Part shown: positions 21,492 to 30,210 of the stretch, piece after piece
Position numbering within the stretch: position 1 is the stretch's first letter
Layout of the letters: each line of letters starts with the position of its first letter
NCBI GenBank assembly: GCA_003599535.1
Contig: QZKQ01000019.1
Span: 1-34,830, forward strand
Reading direction: 5' to 3'
Source of the DNA: Candidatus Zixiibacteriota bacterium
GTDB lineage: Bacteria; Electryoneota; B3-LCP
Length of the DNA: 34,830 bases
Notes under the pieces: generated by a model
Told to the model about the DNA's origin: nothing
The model's input: only the letters and a program-made list of their open reading frames with translations
The model's database searches: none
Program-made: the position numbers and the translations under genes

Positions 21492-22469
21492 TTATTCCGT
21501 TGTTGGTTCCCCGGTCCGGCCGGCCTGGTATTCCCGGTAGGCCTCCAGGCTGGCTTCCTGGTCGCGGGTGATCTGTTCTACTAACTCCTCAACGCCGGCG
21601 TAGCGTTCCTCGTCTCGCAGCTTTTTCAGGAAGCGCACTTCCACGGTCCGGCCATAGATGTCTCCGGAAAAGCCGATGAGGTGCACCTCCAGGATCACCT
21701 CGCCCCCGCCAAAGGTGGGGCGGGTGCCGATGGACATCATCCCCGGCCAGACCTCCTCGCCCACGGCTGCCTCCACCGCGTAGATGCCCAGCGGCGGGAC
21801 CAGCTTGTCGGGGTGGCAGACCTTCAGGTTGGCGGTGGGAAACTGCAGCGCCCGGCCCCGGCCGTTTCCCGCCACCACTGTCCCGGAAAGGGCGTAAGGC
21901 CGCCCCAGGAAATGGTGAGCCCGGGCGACGTCGCCGGTTTCCAAGGCGCGGCGAATGCGGGTGGAACTGACCGGTTCGCCGTCCACGTAGTGGGGCCCGA
22001 CCACGCTTAAGAGATACCCGAAGCGTTCCCGGTTCTGCTCCAGGAATTCCGGGCTCCCCTCGCGGTTGCGCCCGAAGTTGTGGTTATAGCCGATGACCAG
22101 GGCGGCGGCCTGCAGCCGTTTCAGGAGAATCTCCTGGAGAAAGTCTTCCGCCGACAGCGCGGCCAGCTCGCGGTCGAAGTGCAGCACCAGCAGCCGGTCC
22201 ACTCCGTAGAGGCACAGGAGGCGGATCTTTTCCCGGGTCTCCGTCAGCAGCGGCACGCCCCGGCCGTCGCGGCGGATCACCGACTGGGGGTGGGGATCGA
22301 AAGTGACCACGGTGCGCACCATGGTTTCGCCAGAAAGGTCGTCCAGGGTGCGCAGGATCTCCTGGTGGCCCCGGTGCACCCCGTCGAAGGTTCCCACCGT
22401 GACCACGGCCGGCCCGGAGGTGCGAGGGCCGCAGAAGGCATCCGCATGCACTTTGATCACGTCGGCCAC
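21492..22469 (-). CDS. ribF: Bifunctional riboflavin kinase/FAD synthetase
   Basis: The protein has 325 residues. The N-terminal FMN adenylyltransferase domain shows VGTFDGVHRGH (about 26-36). The C-terminal riboflavin kinase domain shows GNGRGRALQFPTANL and later GMMSIGTRPTF. It converts riboflavin to FMN and FMN to FAD. The start is GTG at 22469, with AAGGG a few bases upstream. It overlaps the truB end by 13 bases. Confidence 0.97.
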   Translation of the reverse strand: MADVIKVHADAFCGPRTSGPAVVTVGTFDGVHRGHQEILRTLDDLSGETMVRTVVTFDPHPQSVIRRDGRGVPLLTETREKIRLLCLYGVDRLLVLHFDRELAALSAEDFLQEILLKRLQAAALVIGYNHNFGRNREGSPEFLEQNRERFGYLLSVVGPHYVDGEPVSSTRIRRALETGDVARAHHFLGRPYALSGTVVAGNGRGRALQFPTANLKVCHPDKLVPPLGIYAVEAAVGEEVWPGMMSIGTRPTFGGGEVILEVHLIGFSGDIYGRTVEVRFLKKLRDEERYAGVEELVEQITRDQEASLEAYREYQAGRTGEPTTE

Positions 22470-23200
22470 GTTCCCTTTCCAGTCATCTGCGACAGGGTCT
22501 CCTCCAGCGTTTCCAGGTTCCAGGCGTCATCCAGCGACAGCCCGCCGGCGCGGGTGCGGATCAAGGCCTTTAACGTCGCTCCGCAGCCCAACGCCCGGCC
22601 CAGGTCGTGGGCCAGGGAGCGGACGTAGAAGCCGCTGGAACAGGCCAGCCGCAGGGTCAGTTCCGGTGGATTCCACGCTTCCAGGACCAGGGAATGGACG
22701 GTCACGCGCCGCGGTTTCAGCTCCACCGCCTGCCCCTTGCGGGCCAGGCGATAGCTGGGCACCCCGGCGATCTTCAGGGCGGAATAGGCCGGCGGGGTCT
22801 GTTCCAGATCGCCCGTGAAGCGCTCCCGCAGGAGGGCTTCCACGGATTCCCGGGTGAGGCCCGCCGCCTCGCCCCGAGCGGTCACCTCCCCGTCCAGGTC
22901 CCAGGTGTCGGTTTCCACCCCCAGGAGCACGGTGGCCAGGTATTCCTTTTCCCCCCGCATGAAGTGGTCCTGCCAGCGGGTGGCCCGCCCGGTCAATACG
23001 ATCATCAGCCCGGTGGCGGCGGGGTCCAGAGTGCCGGTATGGCCGGCCTTCTTCACCCCGGTCCGGCGGCGCAGGCGGCGCACTACGGCAAAGGAGGTCA
23101 GGCCGGCGGGCTTGTCCACGGGCAGCGCCACCCCGGCTTCGAAATCGGCCAGGGCGGGCGCCTCACGGCGCGTCAGGATGCGGGGCGATGGTATCTTCAA
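22457..23200 (-). CDS. truB: tRNA pseudouridine-55 synthase
   Basis: The protein has 247 residues. It shows DKPAGLTSF (29-37) and the catalytic block KAGHTGTLDPAATG with Asp59. It makes pseudouridine 55 in the T loop of tRNA. It is shorter than the usual 300 or so residues, so the C-terminal PUA-like domain is probably missing or reduced. The start overlaps the end of the DHH gene by 38 bases and has only a weak ribosome site. Confidence 0.95.
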   Translation of the reverse strand: MKIPSPRILTRREAPALADFEAGVALPVDKPAGLTSFAVVRRLRRRTGVKKAGHTGTLDPAATGLMIVLTGRATRWQDHFMRGEKEYLATVLLGVETDTWDLDGEVTARGEAAGLTRESVEALLRERFTGDLEQTPPAYSALKIAGVPSYRLARKGQAVELKPRRVTVHSLVLEAWNPPELTLRLACSSGFYVRSLAHDLGRALGCGATLKALIRTRAGGLSLDDAWNLETLEETLSQMTGKGTWPT

Positions 23201-24182
23201 CTTCTTCGGCGAGGGCTTCGAGCACTTCGGCGCGGATGGCTTCCAGCAGGCCGTAATAGGTGAATCCGGCGGCTTTCTGGTGGCCGCCGCCGCCGTACTT
23301 GCGGGCGATGTGGGCCACGTCGTGGTCTCCCCGGGCGCGCAGGCTGCCCCGGCAGTAGCCCGGACCCACCCGGAACAGCACCGTAACCTGCACCCCGCGG
23401 ATGGACATGGCGAAGTCGGCCACCTCTTCCAACTCCTCGTAGGCGCTCTGGTCGGGGATGACCATGGAGGCCACCCGCCCGCCGGCGCTGAGTTCCAGGG
23501 AGATCAGGGCCTGGCCCAGGAGCCTGACGCTGTCCACCGAATTGGTGCAGAACACCGCCTCGGCGGCCACCTCCGGGCGCACCCCCAGGGCCGCCAGGCG
23601 GGCCGCCACGGTGAACGTCTTGTCCGAGGTGTTGGAAAACCGGAACCCGCCCGTATCGGTCAGCAGCCCGGTGTAGAGGGCCTGGGCCAGAGAGGGCGAC
23701 AGGGGCAGATCCAGCTCCACGGCGAGGTCAAAGAGTAACTCGGTGGTGGATGACGCGTCGGGATACAGGATGTTCAACTGCGCGAAGCGGGTGTTGTCAA
23801 TGTGGTGGTCCACGCTGACCAGCAACGCCTCCGGGGGCACCAGGTCGGCGATCTTACCGATGCGGGTCAGGCTGCCGCAGTCCAGCACCAGGACCCCGTC
23901 CCAGGTCCGACCCTGCAGCTCAGCGGGCTTCTTCACCCGCTCGGAACCGGGCAGGAAACGGAAGCGCAGCGGCACGCCGCCATCCAGTCCGCAGGTCGGC
24001 CGGCTGCCCAGCAGGCGCAGGATCTCCGCAGCCGCCAGCAGGGAAGCCACGGCGTCGCCGTCCGGCGATACATGGGTGGTGACCAGGATCTCCCGGCCCC
24101 CGCCCAGCAGCGCGTCGAAGTCGGCGGCTTGCTGGGAAAAGAGGTCAGTCGTTGTGGTCGTCGTGCTCTGCTTCAGAGTCAT
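23163..24182 (-). CDS. DHH-family phosphoesterase, NrnA-like nanoRNase/pAp phosphatase
   Basis: The protein has 339 residues. The DHH domain shows THVSPDGDA (metal binding), VLDCGS and VDHHIDN; the C-terminal DHHA1 domain shows KYGGGGHQKAAGF. This is the NrnA type, which degrades very short RNAs and pAp. Its place between rbfA and truB is conserved in many bacteria. The start overlaps the rbfA end by 38 bases. The early residues include a run of six Thr in the overlap zone, which may be unstructured. Confidence 0.93.
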   Translation of the reverse strand: MTLKQSTTTTTTDLFSQQAADFDALLGGGREILVTTHVSPDGDAVASLLAAAEILRLLGSRPTCGLDGGVPLRFRFLPGSERVKKPAELQGRTWDGVLVLDCGSLTRIGKIADLVPPEALLVSVDHHIDNTRFAQLNILYPDASSTTELLFDLAVELDLPLSPSLAQALYTGLLTDTGGFRFSNTSDKTFTVAARLAALGVRPEVAAEAVFCTNSVDSVRLLGQALISLELSAGGRVASMVIPDQSAYEELEEVADFAMSIRGVQVTVLFRVGPGYCRGSLRARGDHDVAHIARKYGGGGHQKAAGFTYYGLLEAIRAEVLEALAEEVEDTIAPHPDAP

Positions 24183-24549
24183 AGCCTTGCAGGAGTTCCT
24201 CGATGCGCCGGGCCCGTTCCGCGGACAGGTCGAGAATGAACTCCAGGGACGGTACGTGCTTCAAGATGATTTCACGGCCCAGCAGGGAGCGCAGCTCGGG
24301 GCTCAGTTCCTTCAGCCGCCGGATGGTCTGTTCCTGCCGTTCCGGCTCGGCCGTGACCGCCACGAACACCCGGGCGTGGCGCAAGTCCCCCGTGATGCGC
24401 ACCTCGGTGACGGTGGCCATGGCCGCCAGTTGATCCCGGTACTCCCGCTCCAGGATCAGGCTCAAATTGCGGCGGATCAGGTCGTTGACCCGGGCCTGCC
24501 GCCGCTTCGGATCGCGCGCTAACGGATCCCCCCAGCGACGCCTGCTCAT
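24145..24549 (-). CDS. rbfA: 30S ribosome-binding factor A
   Basis: The protein has 134 residues. It carries the KH-like RbfA fold, with RVNDLIRRNLSLIL early and VTEVRITGDLRHARVFVAV in the middle, ending in HVPSLEFILDLSAERARRIEELL. It acts in late maturation of the 16S rRNA 5' end. The start overlaps the infB stop as ATGA. The acidic His/Asp tail overlaps the start of the DHH gene. Confidence 0.95.
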   Translation of the reverse strand: MSRRRWGDPLARDPKRRQARVNDLIRRNLSLILEREYRDQLAAMATVTEVRITGDLRHARVFVAVTAEPERQEQTIRRLKELSPELRSLLGREIILKHVPSLEFILDLSAERARRIEELLQGYDSEAEHDDHND

Positions 24550-27368
24550 GCCAGCGTTCTCCGCGTTTCGACCACCTGGAAGGCTTCGATGGAGTCGCCT
24601 TCCTTCAGGTCGTTAAAGTTGGCGATGCCGATGCCGCACTCGAAGCCTTCGGCCACTTCGCGCACGTCATCCTTGAATCGGCGCAGGGAGGCGATCAGGC
24701 CTTCGTAGACCTGCTGCCCGTCGCGGATCAGGCGCACCCGGTTGCTGCGCTCGATCTTGCCCTGCTGCACGTAGCACCCGGCGATGGTTCCCACCTTGGA
24801 AACTTTAAACACCTGGCGCACTTCCGCCGTGCCAATGTGCTTTTCGCTTAAGGTCGGAGCCAGCAACCCTTCCAGGGCCGACTTGACATCGTTGATAACG
24901 TCATAGATAATACGGTAAATACGGATCTCGACGTTTTCGCGATTGGCCAGTTCCCGGGCTTTCAGGTTGGGATGGACCATGAAACCGATGATCAGGGCGC
25001 CGGAAGCCGCCGCCAGGTTGACGTCGGTCTCGGTGATGGCGCCCACCCCGCGGTGGATGAGCTTGACGCTGACCTCCTCGGCATTGAGCTTCATCAGCGA
25101 ATCGCTCAGGGCTTCCACCGACCCGTTCACGTCGCCCTTGATGATCAGGGGCAACTCGCGGGATTCGCCCGCTTTGATGCGCTGGGACAGCCCCTCCAGG
25201 GTCAGGGCGCGAATCTGCTTGAAGGCCTGTTCGCGCTGCAGCGCCTGGCGGCGCAGGGAGATGGCTTTGACGTCCTTCTCCGATTCCATGCAGAGGAAGG
25301 TGTCGCCCGCCTGGGGCGTGCCGTCGAAGCCCAGCACCTGCACGGGGAAGCCCGGCTTGACCACCTTCAGCTTTTGGCCGAATTCATCCAGCATGGCCTT
25401 GACGCGGCCGGCGCTGGCGCCCGCCACGAAGATATCGCCCACCCCCAGGGTGCCCTTCTGAATCAGCACCGTGGCCAGGGGGCCGCGGCCGCGGTCCAGG
25501 CGCGATTCGATGATGATGCCGCGGGCCTTGCGATCGGGATTGGCCTGCAGGTCCAGCACGTCGGCGGCCAGCAGGATCTCCTCCAGGAGCTTCTCCACGC
25601 CGTCGCCCTTCTTGGCAGAAATCAGGGCGCTCTGGTACTTCCCGCCCCACTCTTCGACCAGGATCCCCTGGTCGGCCAGTTCCCGGCGGACGCGGTCGGC
25701 GTCGGCGGTGGGCTTGTCCATCTTGTTGATGGCGATGACGATGGGGACCCCGGCGGCCTTGGCGTGGTTGATGGCCTCGATGGTCTGGGGCATGACGTGA
25801 TCGTCCGCCGCCACCACCAGGACCACCAGGTCGGTCACCTGGGCGCCGCGGGCGCGCATGGCCGTGAAGGCCTCGTGGCCCGGAGTATCCAGGAAGGTGA
25901 TGGGCCGGTCGTTGTATTCCAGCGAATAGGCGCCGATGTGCTGGGTGATGCCGCCGCTTTCGCCGGCGGCAATGCTCGACTTGCGCAAGAAGTCCAGCAG
26001 CGAGGTCTTGCCGTGGTCCACGTGGCCCATGATGGTGACCACCGGAGGCCGGGGCTGAAGTTCTTCCGCAACTTCGACTTCCTCTTCTTCGGCTTCCTCA
26101 GTCCCCTCAAATTCGCTCTGGAACTGCACGTCGTAGCCGTATTCGCCGGACAGCAGTTCGATGATGTCCCGGTCGAGGCGCTGGTTGATGGTCACCTGCA
26201 GCCCCATGTCCAGGCACTTCTTGATCAGCTCGATGACGGGGACATCCAAAAGCTGGGCCAGCTCGTTGGTGGAGATGAATTCGGTGACGCGCAGGGAGTG
26301 GTCGTCCATCAGAACCTCGCCCCCCTCCTGCACCCGGCGGTGCCTCTTGCGGGGGCGCTTCTCTTCCATCGAAGCCAGGGTCTGCTTGATGGAGGCGTCA
26401 ATGACGCGCTGGTCAATCTTCTGCTTTTTGCCCCGGCGGCGCTTCCCGGAAGGCTTGGCGGCAGGGGGAGGCGCGGTTACCGGCGCGGCTCCGGGGGCTG
26501 GTGGTGGTACGACCTTCTTGCGGTCTTTAGCGGCGCGCTGGGCCCGTTCCACCGCCTTGCGGATGGCCTGCTCTTCGGGGCTATCCTCCTTGCGGCGCTT
26601 CAGGCGGCGCTTATGGCCGGCCGGTTCGGCGGTCTCGGCAGGCGGTTGCGTGGTCCCCTTTTCCCGTTCCTTGACCAGTTGGCGGGCCCGGGCCAGAGTC
26701 TCCTCGCGCTTGGCTTCCTGCATCATGGCCTCCACGGTGCCGGGCGCGGGACCCGCCGGCGCCGCCGGCTTCTCCTCGACGGGCTCGGGCTCGGGAGCGG
26801 GCGGGGCCGCGGCTTGCGCCGTGACGGCTTCCACCGGCGCTTCCGCGGGCGGAGCTCCGGCGGGCGCCTCGTGCGCCACAACCTCGATGGGAGGCTCAGA
26901 CTCTACCGGTTCCGGCAACGCTTCCGGCACCGGCGTCTCCACCGGCTCGGGCGCCGGTTCGGGCGCCGGCTCAGGAACCGCCTCGGTGGCGGCCACCTGC
27001 TCCAGATCCTCGGGCGGCAGCACTTCGATGACGGTCACAGGAGGCTCTTCCGCCGGCGTTTCCGCCGCGGGCTGCTCGACTTCGGGAATGACTTCCGCCG
27101 TCTGAGCCAGGATCTTCTCCAGCTCCTGCTCCCGCGCGCGTTCGGCCTGCTTGCGCTTGTCCTGGACCTTATCCACCTGCTCCTGGTCCTGCAGGGCCTG
27201 CCAGCGGGAGCGGTTGAACTTCTTCAGCACCTCCTGGTACACGTCTTCCGAAACGGTACTCATGTGGCCTTTGGGGGTCTCTTGCCCCATACCGTTCAGG
27301 AAGTCAATGATGACGGTGCTGGCCTGGTTCAGCTCTTTGGCAATCTTGTAAATCTTGTATTCAGCCAA
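24546..27368 (-). CDS. infB: Translation initiation factor IF-2
   Basis: The protein has 940 residues. An IF2_N domain (1-55) is followed by a long low-complexity Pro/Ala/Glu linker (about 90-340), a second IF2_N-like segment (about 355-410), the GTPase domain with GHVDHGKTS (about 447), DTPGHE and NKMD (about 547), and the C-terminal domains that bind initiator tRNA. It places fMet-tRNA on the 30S subunit. The gene follows nusA by 33 bases. There is no ylxR or L7Ae-type gene between them, as in proteobacteria and unlike Firmicutes. Confidence 0.98.
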   Translation of the reverse strand: MAEYKIYKIAKELNQASTVIIDFLNGMGQETPKGHMSTVSEDVYQEVLKKFNRSRWQALQDQEQVDKVQDKRKQAERAREQELEKILAQTAEVIPEVEQPAAETPAEEPPVTVIEVLPPEDLEQVAATEAVPEPAPEPAPEPVETPVPEALPEPVESEPPIEVVAHEAPAGAPPAEAPVEAVTAQAAAPPAPEPEPVEEKPAAPAGPAPGTVEAMMQEAKREETLARARQLVKEREKGTTQPPAETAEPAGHKRRLKRRKEDSPEEQAIRKAVERAQRAAKDRKKVVPPPAPGAAPVTAPPPAAKPSGKRRRGKKQKIDQRVIDASIKQTLASMEEKRPRKRHRRVQEGGEVLMDDHSLRVTEFISTNELAQLLDVPVIELIKKCLDMGLQVTINQRLDRDIIELLSGEYGYDVQFQSEFEGTEEAEEEEVEVAEELQPRPPVVTIMGHVDHGKTSLLDFLRKSSIAAGESGGITQHIGAYSLEYNDRPITFLDTPGHEAFTAMRARGAQVTDLVVLVVAADDHVMPQTIEAINHAKAAGVPIVIAINKMDKPTADADRVRRELADQGILVEEWGGKYQSALISAKKGDGVEKLLEEILLAADVLDLQANPDRKARGIIIESRLDRGRGPLATVLIQKGTLGVGDIFVAGASAGRVKAMLDEFGQKLKVVKPGFPVQVLGFDGTPQAGDTFLCMESEKDVKAISLRRQALQREQAFKQIRALTLEGLSQRIKAGESRELPLIIKGDVNGSVEALSDSLMKLNAEEVSVKLIHRGVGAITETDVNLAAASGALIIGFMVHPNLKARELANRENVEIRIYRIIYDVINDVKSALEGLLAPTLSEKHIGTAEVRQVFKVSKVGTIAGCYVQQGKIERSNRVRLIRDGQQVYEGLIASLRRFKDDVREVAEGFECGIGIANFNDLKEGDSIEAFQVVETRRTLA

Positions 27369-27401
27369 TGACGTACCCCAAGATCCGGTCGGGATCTTCG
27401 C

Positions 27402-28634
27402 TTATTCTTCGTAGTAAACGGCCAGAGTCTCCACGATCTTCTGGGCGGTGGCTTCGCCGATGCCGGGAATTTCCATCAATTTGTCCTTCCCGGCATCCAG
27501 CACCTGTTCGGCGCTGGTGTACCCGGCGGCCTTCAATTTCTCTTTAATCACGGGAGTCAGGCCCTCGATGTCATCCAGCTTCAGCTCTTCTTCTTCGTAG
27601 AATTCCGATTCCTTGATGGGGGCGATATCTACGCCCACCACCTGGGAGGCCAGGCGGATGTTCTGCCCCTTGCGCCCGATGGCCATGGACATCTGATCGT
27701 CGGGAATGACGGCGATGATGCGCTTGTTCTCCTCGTCCGGGATCAGCTCCAGGGGAGTGACCGGGGAGAGGGCGCGGTGGATCAGCAGGCTGCGGTCGTT
27801 GGTCCAGTGGATGATGTCCACCTTCTCGTTGTTCAGCTCCCGCACCACGGCCTGGATGCGCACCCCCTTCAGGCCCACACAGGCGCCTACCGGGTCAATG
27901 CGCTTGTCGTTGGATTCCACCGCGATCTTGGTGCGGTCCCCCGGTTCGCGCACGATCTTCTTGATCTCCACGATGCTGTCGAAGATCTCCGGAACCTCCA
28001 GCTCGAACAGGCGGCGCACGAAGCTGACGTCGGCGCGGCTGACGATGATCTTCGGTTCCTTGTTGGTCCGTTCCACCTGCTTGATAATGGCGCGGACGGT
28101 GTCGCCGCGGCGGTAGCGCTCGCTGTAAATGGCCTCCTCGCGAGGCATGACCACCTCGGTCTTGTCCACGTTGATGCGGATCTCGTGGCGGTTGACCTGG
28201 TGGATGTCCCCCATGATGATTTCACCCACCCGGTCGGTAAACTCGCGGTAGACGTTGTCTTTCTCCACTTCCTTGATCTTCTGCGCCAGGTTCTGCTTGG
28301 CGGCGGTGACCAGACGGCGGCCGAAAGTGCGGTAATCCACGATCTCGACGAACTCTTCCCCCACCTCGAAATCCGGGTCCACCTTGCGGGCGTCGGATAG
28401 GGCGATCTGCATGACGGGGTTCTCCACCGCACCGTCCTCCACGATCTCCTTCTCCTGGTAAATCTCGATGTCGCCCTTTTCCAGGTTGAAAATCACGTCG
28501 AAATTGTCCGCGTTGCCGTACTTCTTCTTCAGTATGGACAGGAAAACGGTTTCGATGATTTCCTGGAAGGCCTGTTTCTCGATGTGCCGCTCTCGGATCA
28601 GGTACGAGATGGCATCCACAATTTCGTGGTTCAT
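27402..28634 (-). CDS. nusA: Transcription termination/antitermination factor NusA
   Basis: The protein has 410 residues. The N-terminal RNA polymerase-binding domain (1-125) is followed by S1 (about 135-200), two KH domains (about 230-345, including GACVGLKGVRIQAVVREL and MAIGRKGQNIRLAS) and a C-terminal helix-hairpin-helix segment (about 355-405, IPGIGEATAQKIVE). AGGAG sits 9 bases before the ATG. The rimP-nusA-infB order is the classic operon. Confidence 0.98.
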   Translation of the reverse strand: MNHEIVDAISYLIRERHIEKQAFQEIIETVFLSILKKKYGNADNFDVIFNLEKGDIEIYQEKEIVEDGAVENPVMQIALSDARKVDPDFEVGEEFVEIVDYRTFGRRLVTAAKQNLAQKIKEVEKDNVYREFTDRVGEIIMGDIHQVNRHEIRINVDKTEVVMPREEAIYSERYRRGDTVRAIIKQVERTNKEPKIIVSRADVSFVRRLFELEVPEIFDSIVEIKKIVREPGDRTKIAVESNDKRIDPVGACVGLKGVRIQAVVRELNNEKVDIIHWTNDRSLLIHRALSPVTPLELIPDEENKRIIAVIPDDQMSMAIGRKGQNIRLASQVVGVDIAPIKESEFYEEEELKLDDIEGLTPVIKEKLKAAGYTSAEQVLDAGKDKLMEIPGIGEATAQKIVETLAVYYEE

Positions 28635-28739
28635 GGCCCCGGACTCCTGATGACTCGATTCATGGGGGTATCCTTTGACATAACTGGTTTTACGAAAAAC
28701 CGGGTCCGGTCGTGGAGGACCGGTGCGGCGGTTCTGGGA

Positions 28740-29186
28740 TTAAAATGGCGGCAAAACGAGGACTTGGCGGATAACATCCGCGCCGAATTCCCGGGTCTCC
28801 TCGCCCTGGCGCACGGTGAGGGAATCCCCCTGGACCGCGACCAGTTCCCCCTGCCAGGTGCGCACGGCGTCCTCTTCATGGTACTGCACGGCCACCGTAC
28901 GGCCGATATTCTTGCGGTACTGCCAGGGCGCCAGGGGATGATTCAGGCCGGGGGACGAGACTTCCAGGCGGTAATCGGGGAACTCGTGCGGATAGCTGTC
29001 CAGGAAATCCCGGATGGCCCGGGTCAGGTTGGCGCACTCGTCAATAGTGATGTTGTGGTCTTCCGCGTCGGTCACCACCCGCAACTGGTGCCGTCCCCGG
29101 ATCGGTTTCCAGAAGGCTTGCAGCAGGCGAAACCCGGCCGCCTCCACCAACTCCCGAATCCGGTTTTCCAGTTCAAACGAATCCAA
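28740..29186 (-). CDS. rimP: Ribosome maturation factor RimP
   Basis: The protein has 148 residues, normal length. It shows EAAGFRLL in the N-terminal domain and YRLEVSSPGLNHPL in the conserved centre. It helps assemble the 30S subunit. The start codon is TTG at 29186; no ATG or GTG suits. A hairpin with a T-tract ends 15 bases upstream and a promoter lies just before that, so expression of the whole rimP-nusA-infB operon could be controlled here. The 105-base gap to nusA contains two small stems (for example CCGGTC/GACCGG, 28706-28723). Confidence 0.93.
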   Translation of the reverse strand: MDSFELENRIRELVEAAGFRLLQAFWKPIRGRHQLRVVTDAEDHNITIDECANLTRAIRDFLDSYPHEFPDYRLEVSSPGLNHPLAPWQYRKNIGRTVAVQYHEEDAVRTWQGELVAVQGDSLTVRQGEETREFGADVIRQVLVLPPF

Positions 29187-29200
29187 ATTCCAGTCCCGGC

Positions 29201-29231
29201 AAATAAAAAAGTGGGACGATGTGACCCACTT
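29201..29231 (-). terminator. Terminator or attenuator directly before rimP
   Basis: On the minus strand AAGTGGG...CCCACTT (7-bp stem, 9-base loop) is followed by TTTTTTATTT. It lies 100 bases past the YfgM-like gene stop, downstream of the rimP promoter and 15 bases before the rimP TTG. It may end the upstream transcript or attenuate the rimP operon. Confidence 0.65.
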
Positions 29232-29239
29232 ACAACCTC

Positions 29240-29268
29240 AATATAAGGGCCGGAAGCCCGAAAAACAA
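29240..29268 (-). promoter_or_regulatory. Promoter of the rimP-nusA-infB operon
   Basis: On the minus strand TTGTTT (29268-29263), a 17-base spacer and TATATT (29245-29240). The predicted start near 29233 is immediately before the hairpin. The sequence CCTTGTTTTT at the -35 also occurs in the promoter at 30061-30089. Confidence 0.5.
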
Positions 29269-29332
29269 GGAAAATCTGCGCCTTCTTTTCTAATTGCTCC
29301 GCCGGCGTGGGTTCAGGCCGGGCGGCCGCGGA

Positions 29333-30028
29333 TCACCTCGAGGCGGTACCGTTCAACCGGGTCAACTCTTCTTCCGCCTCCTTGGAGAAGGTGGTTTTGG
29401 GGAAGTGCTCCAGGACGTACCGGTACTGCTCCTGGGCCTTGGCCGTGTCGCCGGCGGCGCGGAAGGCGCGTCCCGCGTCCAGGCGGTAGAGGGGGCTGGC
29501 GTACCAGTCGGAGCGGTAGTTGGCGGCCTTCACGTAGAATTCCGCCGCTTCACGGGGCCGCTGCAGATCTTCCAGCACCGAGGCCTTTCCGGCCAGGGCC
29601 GCAGGGTAGTGCAGGCCGCTCCGGTCCCCCTGGCGCAGATACTCGTCGTAAGCCTGGAGGGCCTCTTCCGGCTTCTTGTCCATGGCCTTCATCTGGGCCA
29701 CGAAGAAGAGGGCGTCATCTCCGGCCTGAGTGCCGGAATAGCGATCGGCGATCTGGGTGAACCTGTCGGCCATGGCTCCCGGATTGCTGCCCTGTCCCTG
29801 GTGCAGCGCCTGGGTCAGTTCGAACGCTGCCTGGGAATCGGACTTGGCCTTGGACTGAGACCACAGGGAGATCAGGATGATGACCGCCACCACCGCTCCC
29901 ACCGCCACCAGGATGTACTTCTGACGGGTTTCGACGAAGGTGCGCGCTTTCAACAGGTTGGTGACCAGCTTGTCTTCTTTCAGTTCCTTCTTGGTCACCC
30001 GTTTGACGCCTCGGACGCCTTTGGCCAT
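29333..30028 (-). CDS. Membrane-anchored TPR protein, YfgM-like
   Basis: The protein has 231 residues. A basic cytoplasmic N-terminus is followed by one membrane helix (about 38-56, YILVAVGAVVAVIILISLW). The rest is TPR-like helices (for example PEEALQAYDEYLRQG and AKAQEQYRYVLEHFP) on the outer face of the inner membrane. The architecture resembles YfgM, a partner of the SecYEG translocon and periplasmic chaperones, but this is similarity of layout only. GAGGAA lies before the ATG. It has its own promoter. Confidence 0.8.
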   Translation of the reverse strand: MAKGVRGVKRVTKKELKEDKLVTNLLKARTFVETRQKYILVAVGAVVAVIILISLWSQSKAKSDSQAAFELTQALHQGQGSNPGAMADRFTQIADRYSGTQAGDDALFFVAQMKAMDKKPEEALQAYDEYLRQGDRSGLHYPAALAGKASVLEDLQRPREAAEFYVKAANYRSDWYASPLYRLDAGRAFRAAGDTAKAQEQYRYVLEHFPKTTFSKEAEEELTRLNGTASR

Positions 30029-30060
30029 GGAGATTCCTCGGTTGATCCGTAGAATTAACT

Positions 30061-30089
30061 AATATAAAGCAAAAAGCGGTCAAAAACAA
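30061..30089 (-). promoter_or_regulatory. Promoter of the YfgM-like gene
   Basis: On the minus strand TTGTTT (30089-30084), a 17-base spacer and TATATT (30066-30061). The start would be near 30055, 27 nt before the ATG. It has the same -35 context and spacing as the rimP promoter. Confidence 0.5.
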
Positions 30090-30210
30090 GGGAAATTCTG
30101 CCGGAAGCCGTAACGAAAGGCGGCCTCGCCGGACGCCGCAATATCACCCTTTCAACCCGGTTCAACGCTGCATGGTTCCATGCAAATGGATGTTCCTGAA
30201 GGTCTTCCGC

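Noticed and set aside
24972-27371. Long open frame on the plus strand opposite infB (about 800 codons)
   Set aside because: It mirrors infB codons in GC-rich DNA, is low complexity and shows no family motifs. infB is certain on the other strand.
28631-28681. 16-codon frame ending in TGA that overlaps the nusA ATG, a possible leader peptide
   Set aside because: It has no ribosome site, and the frame is just part of a longer meaningless open stretch. nusA has its own AGGAG.
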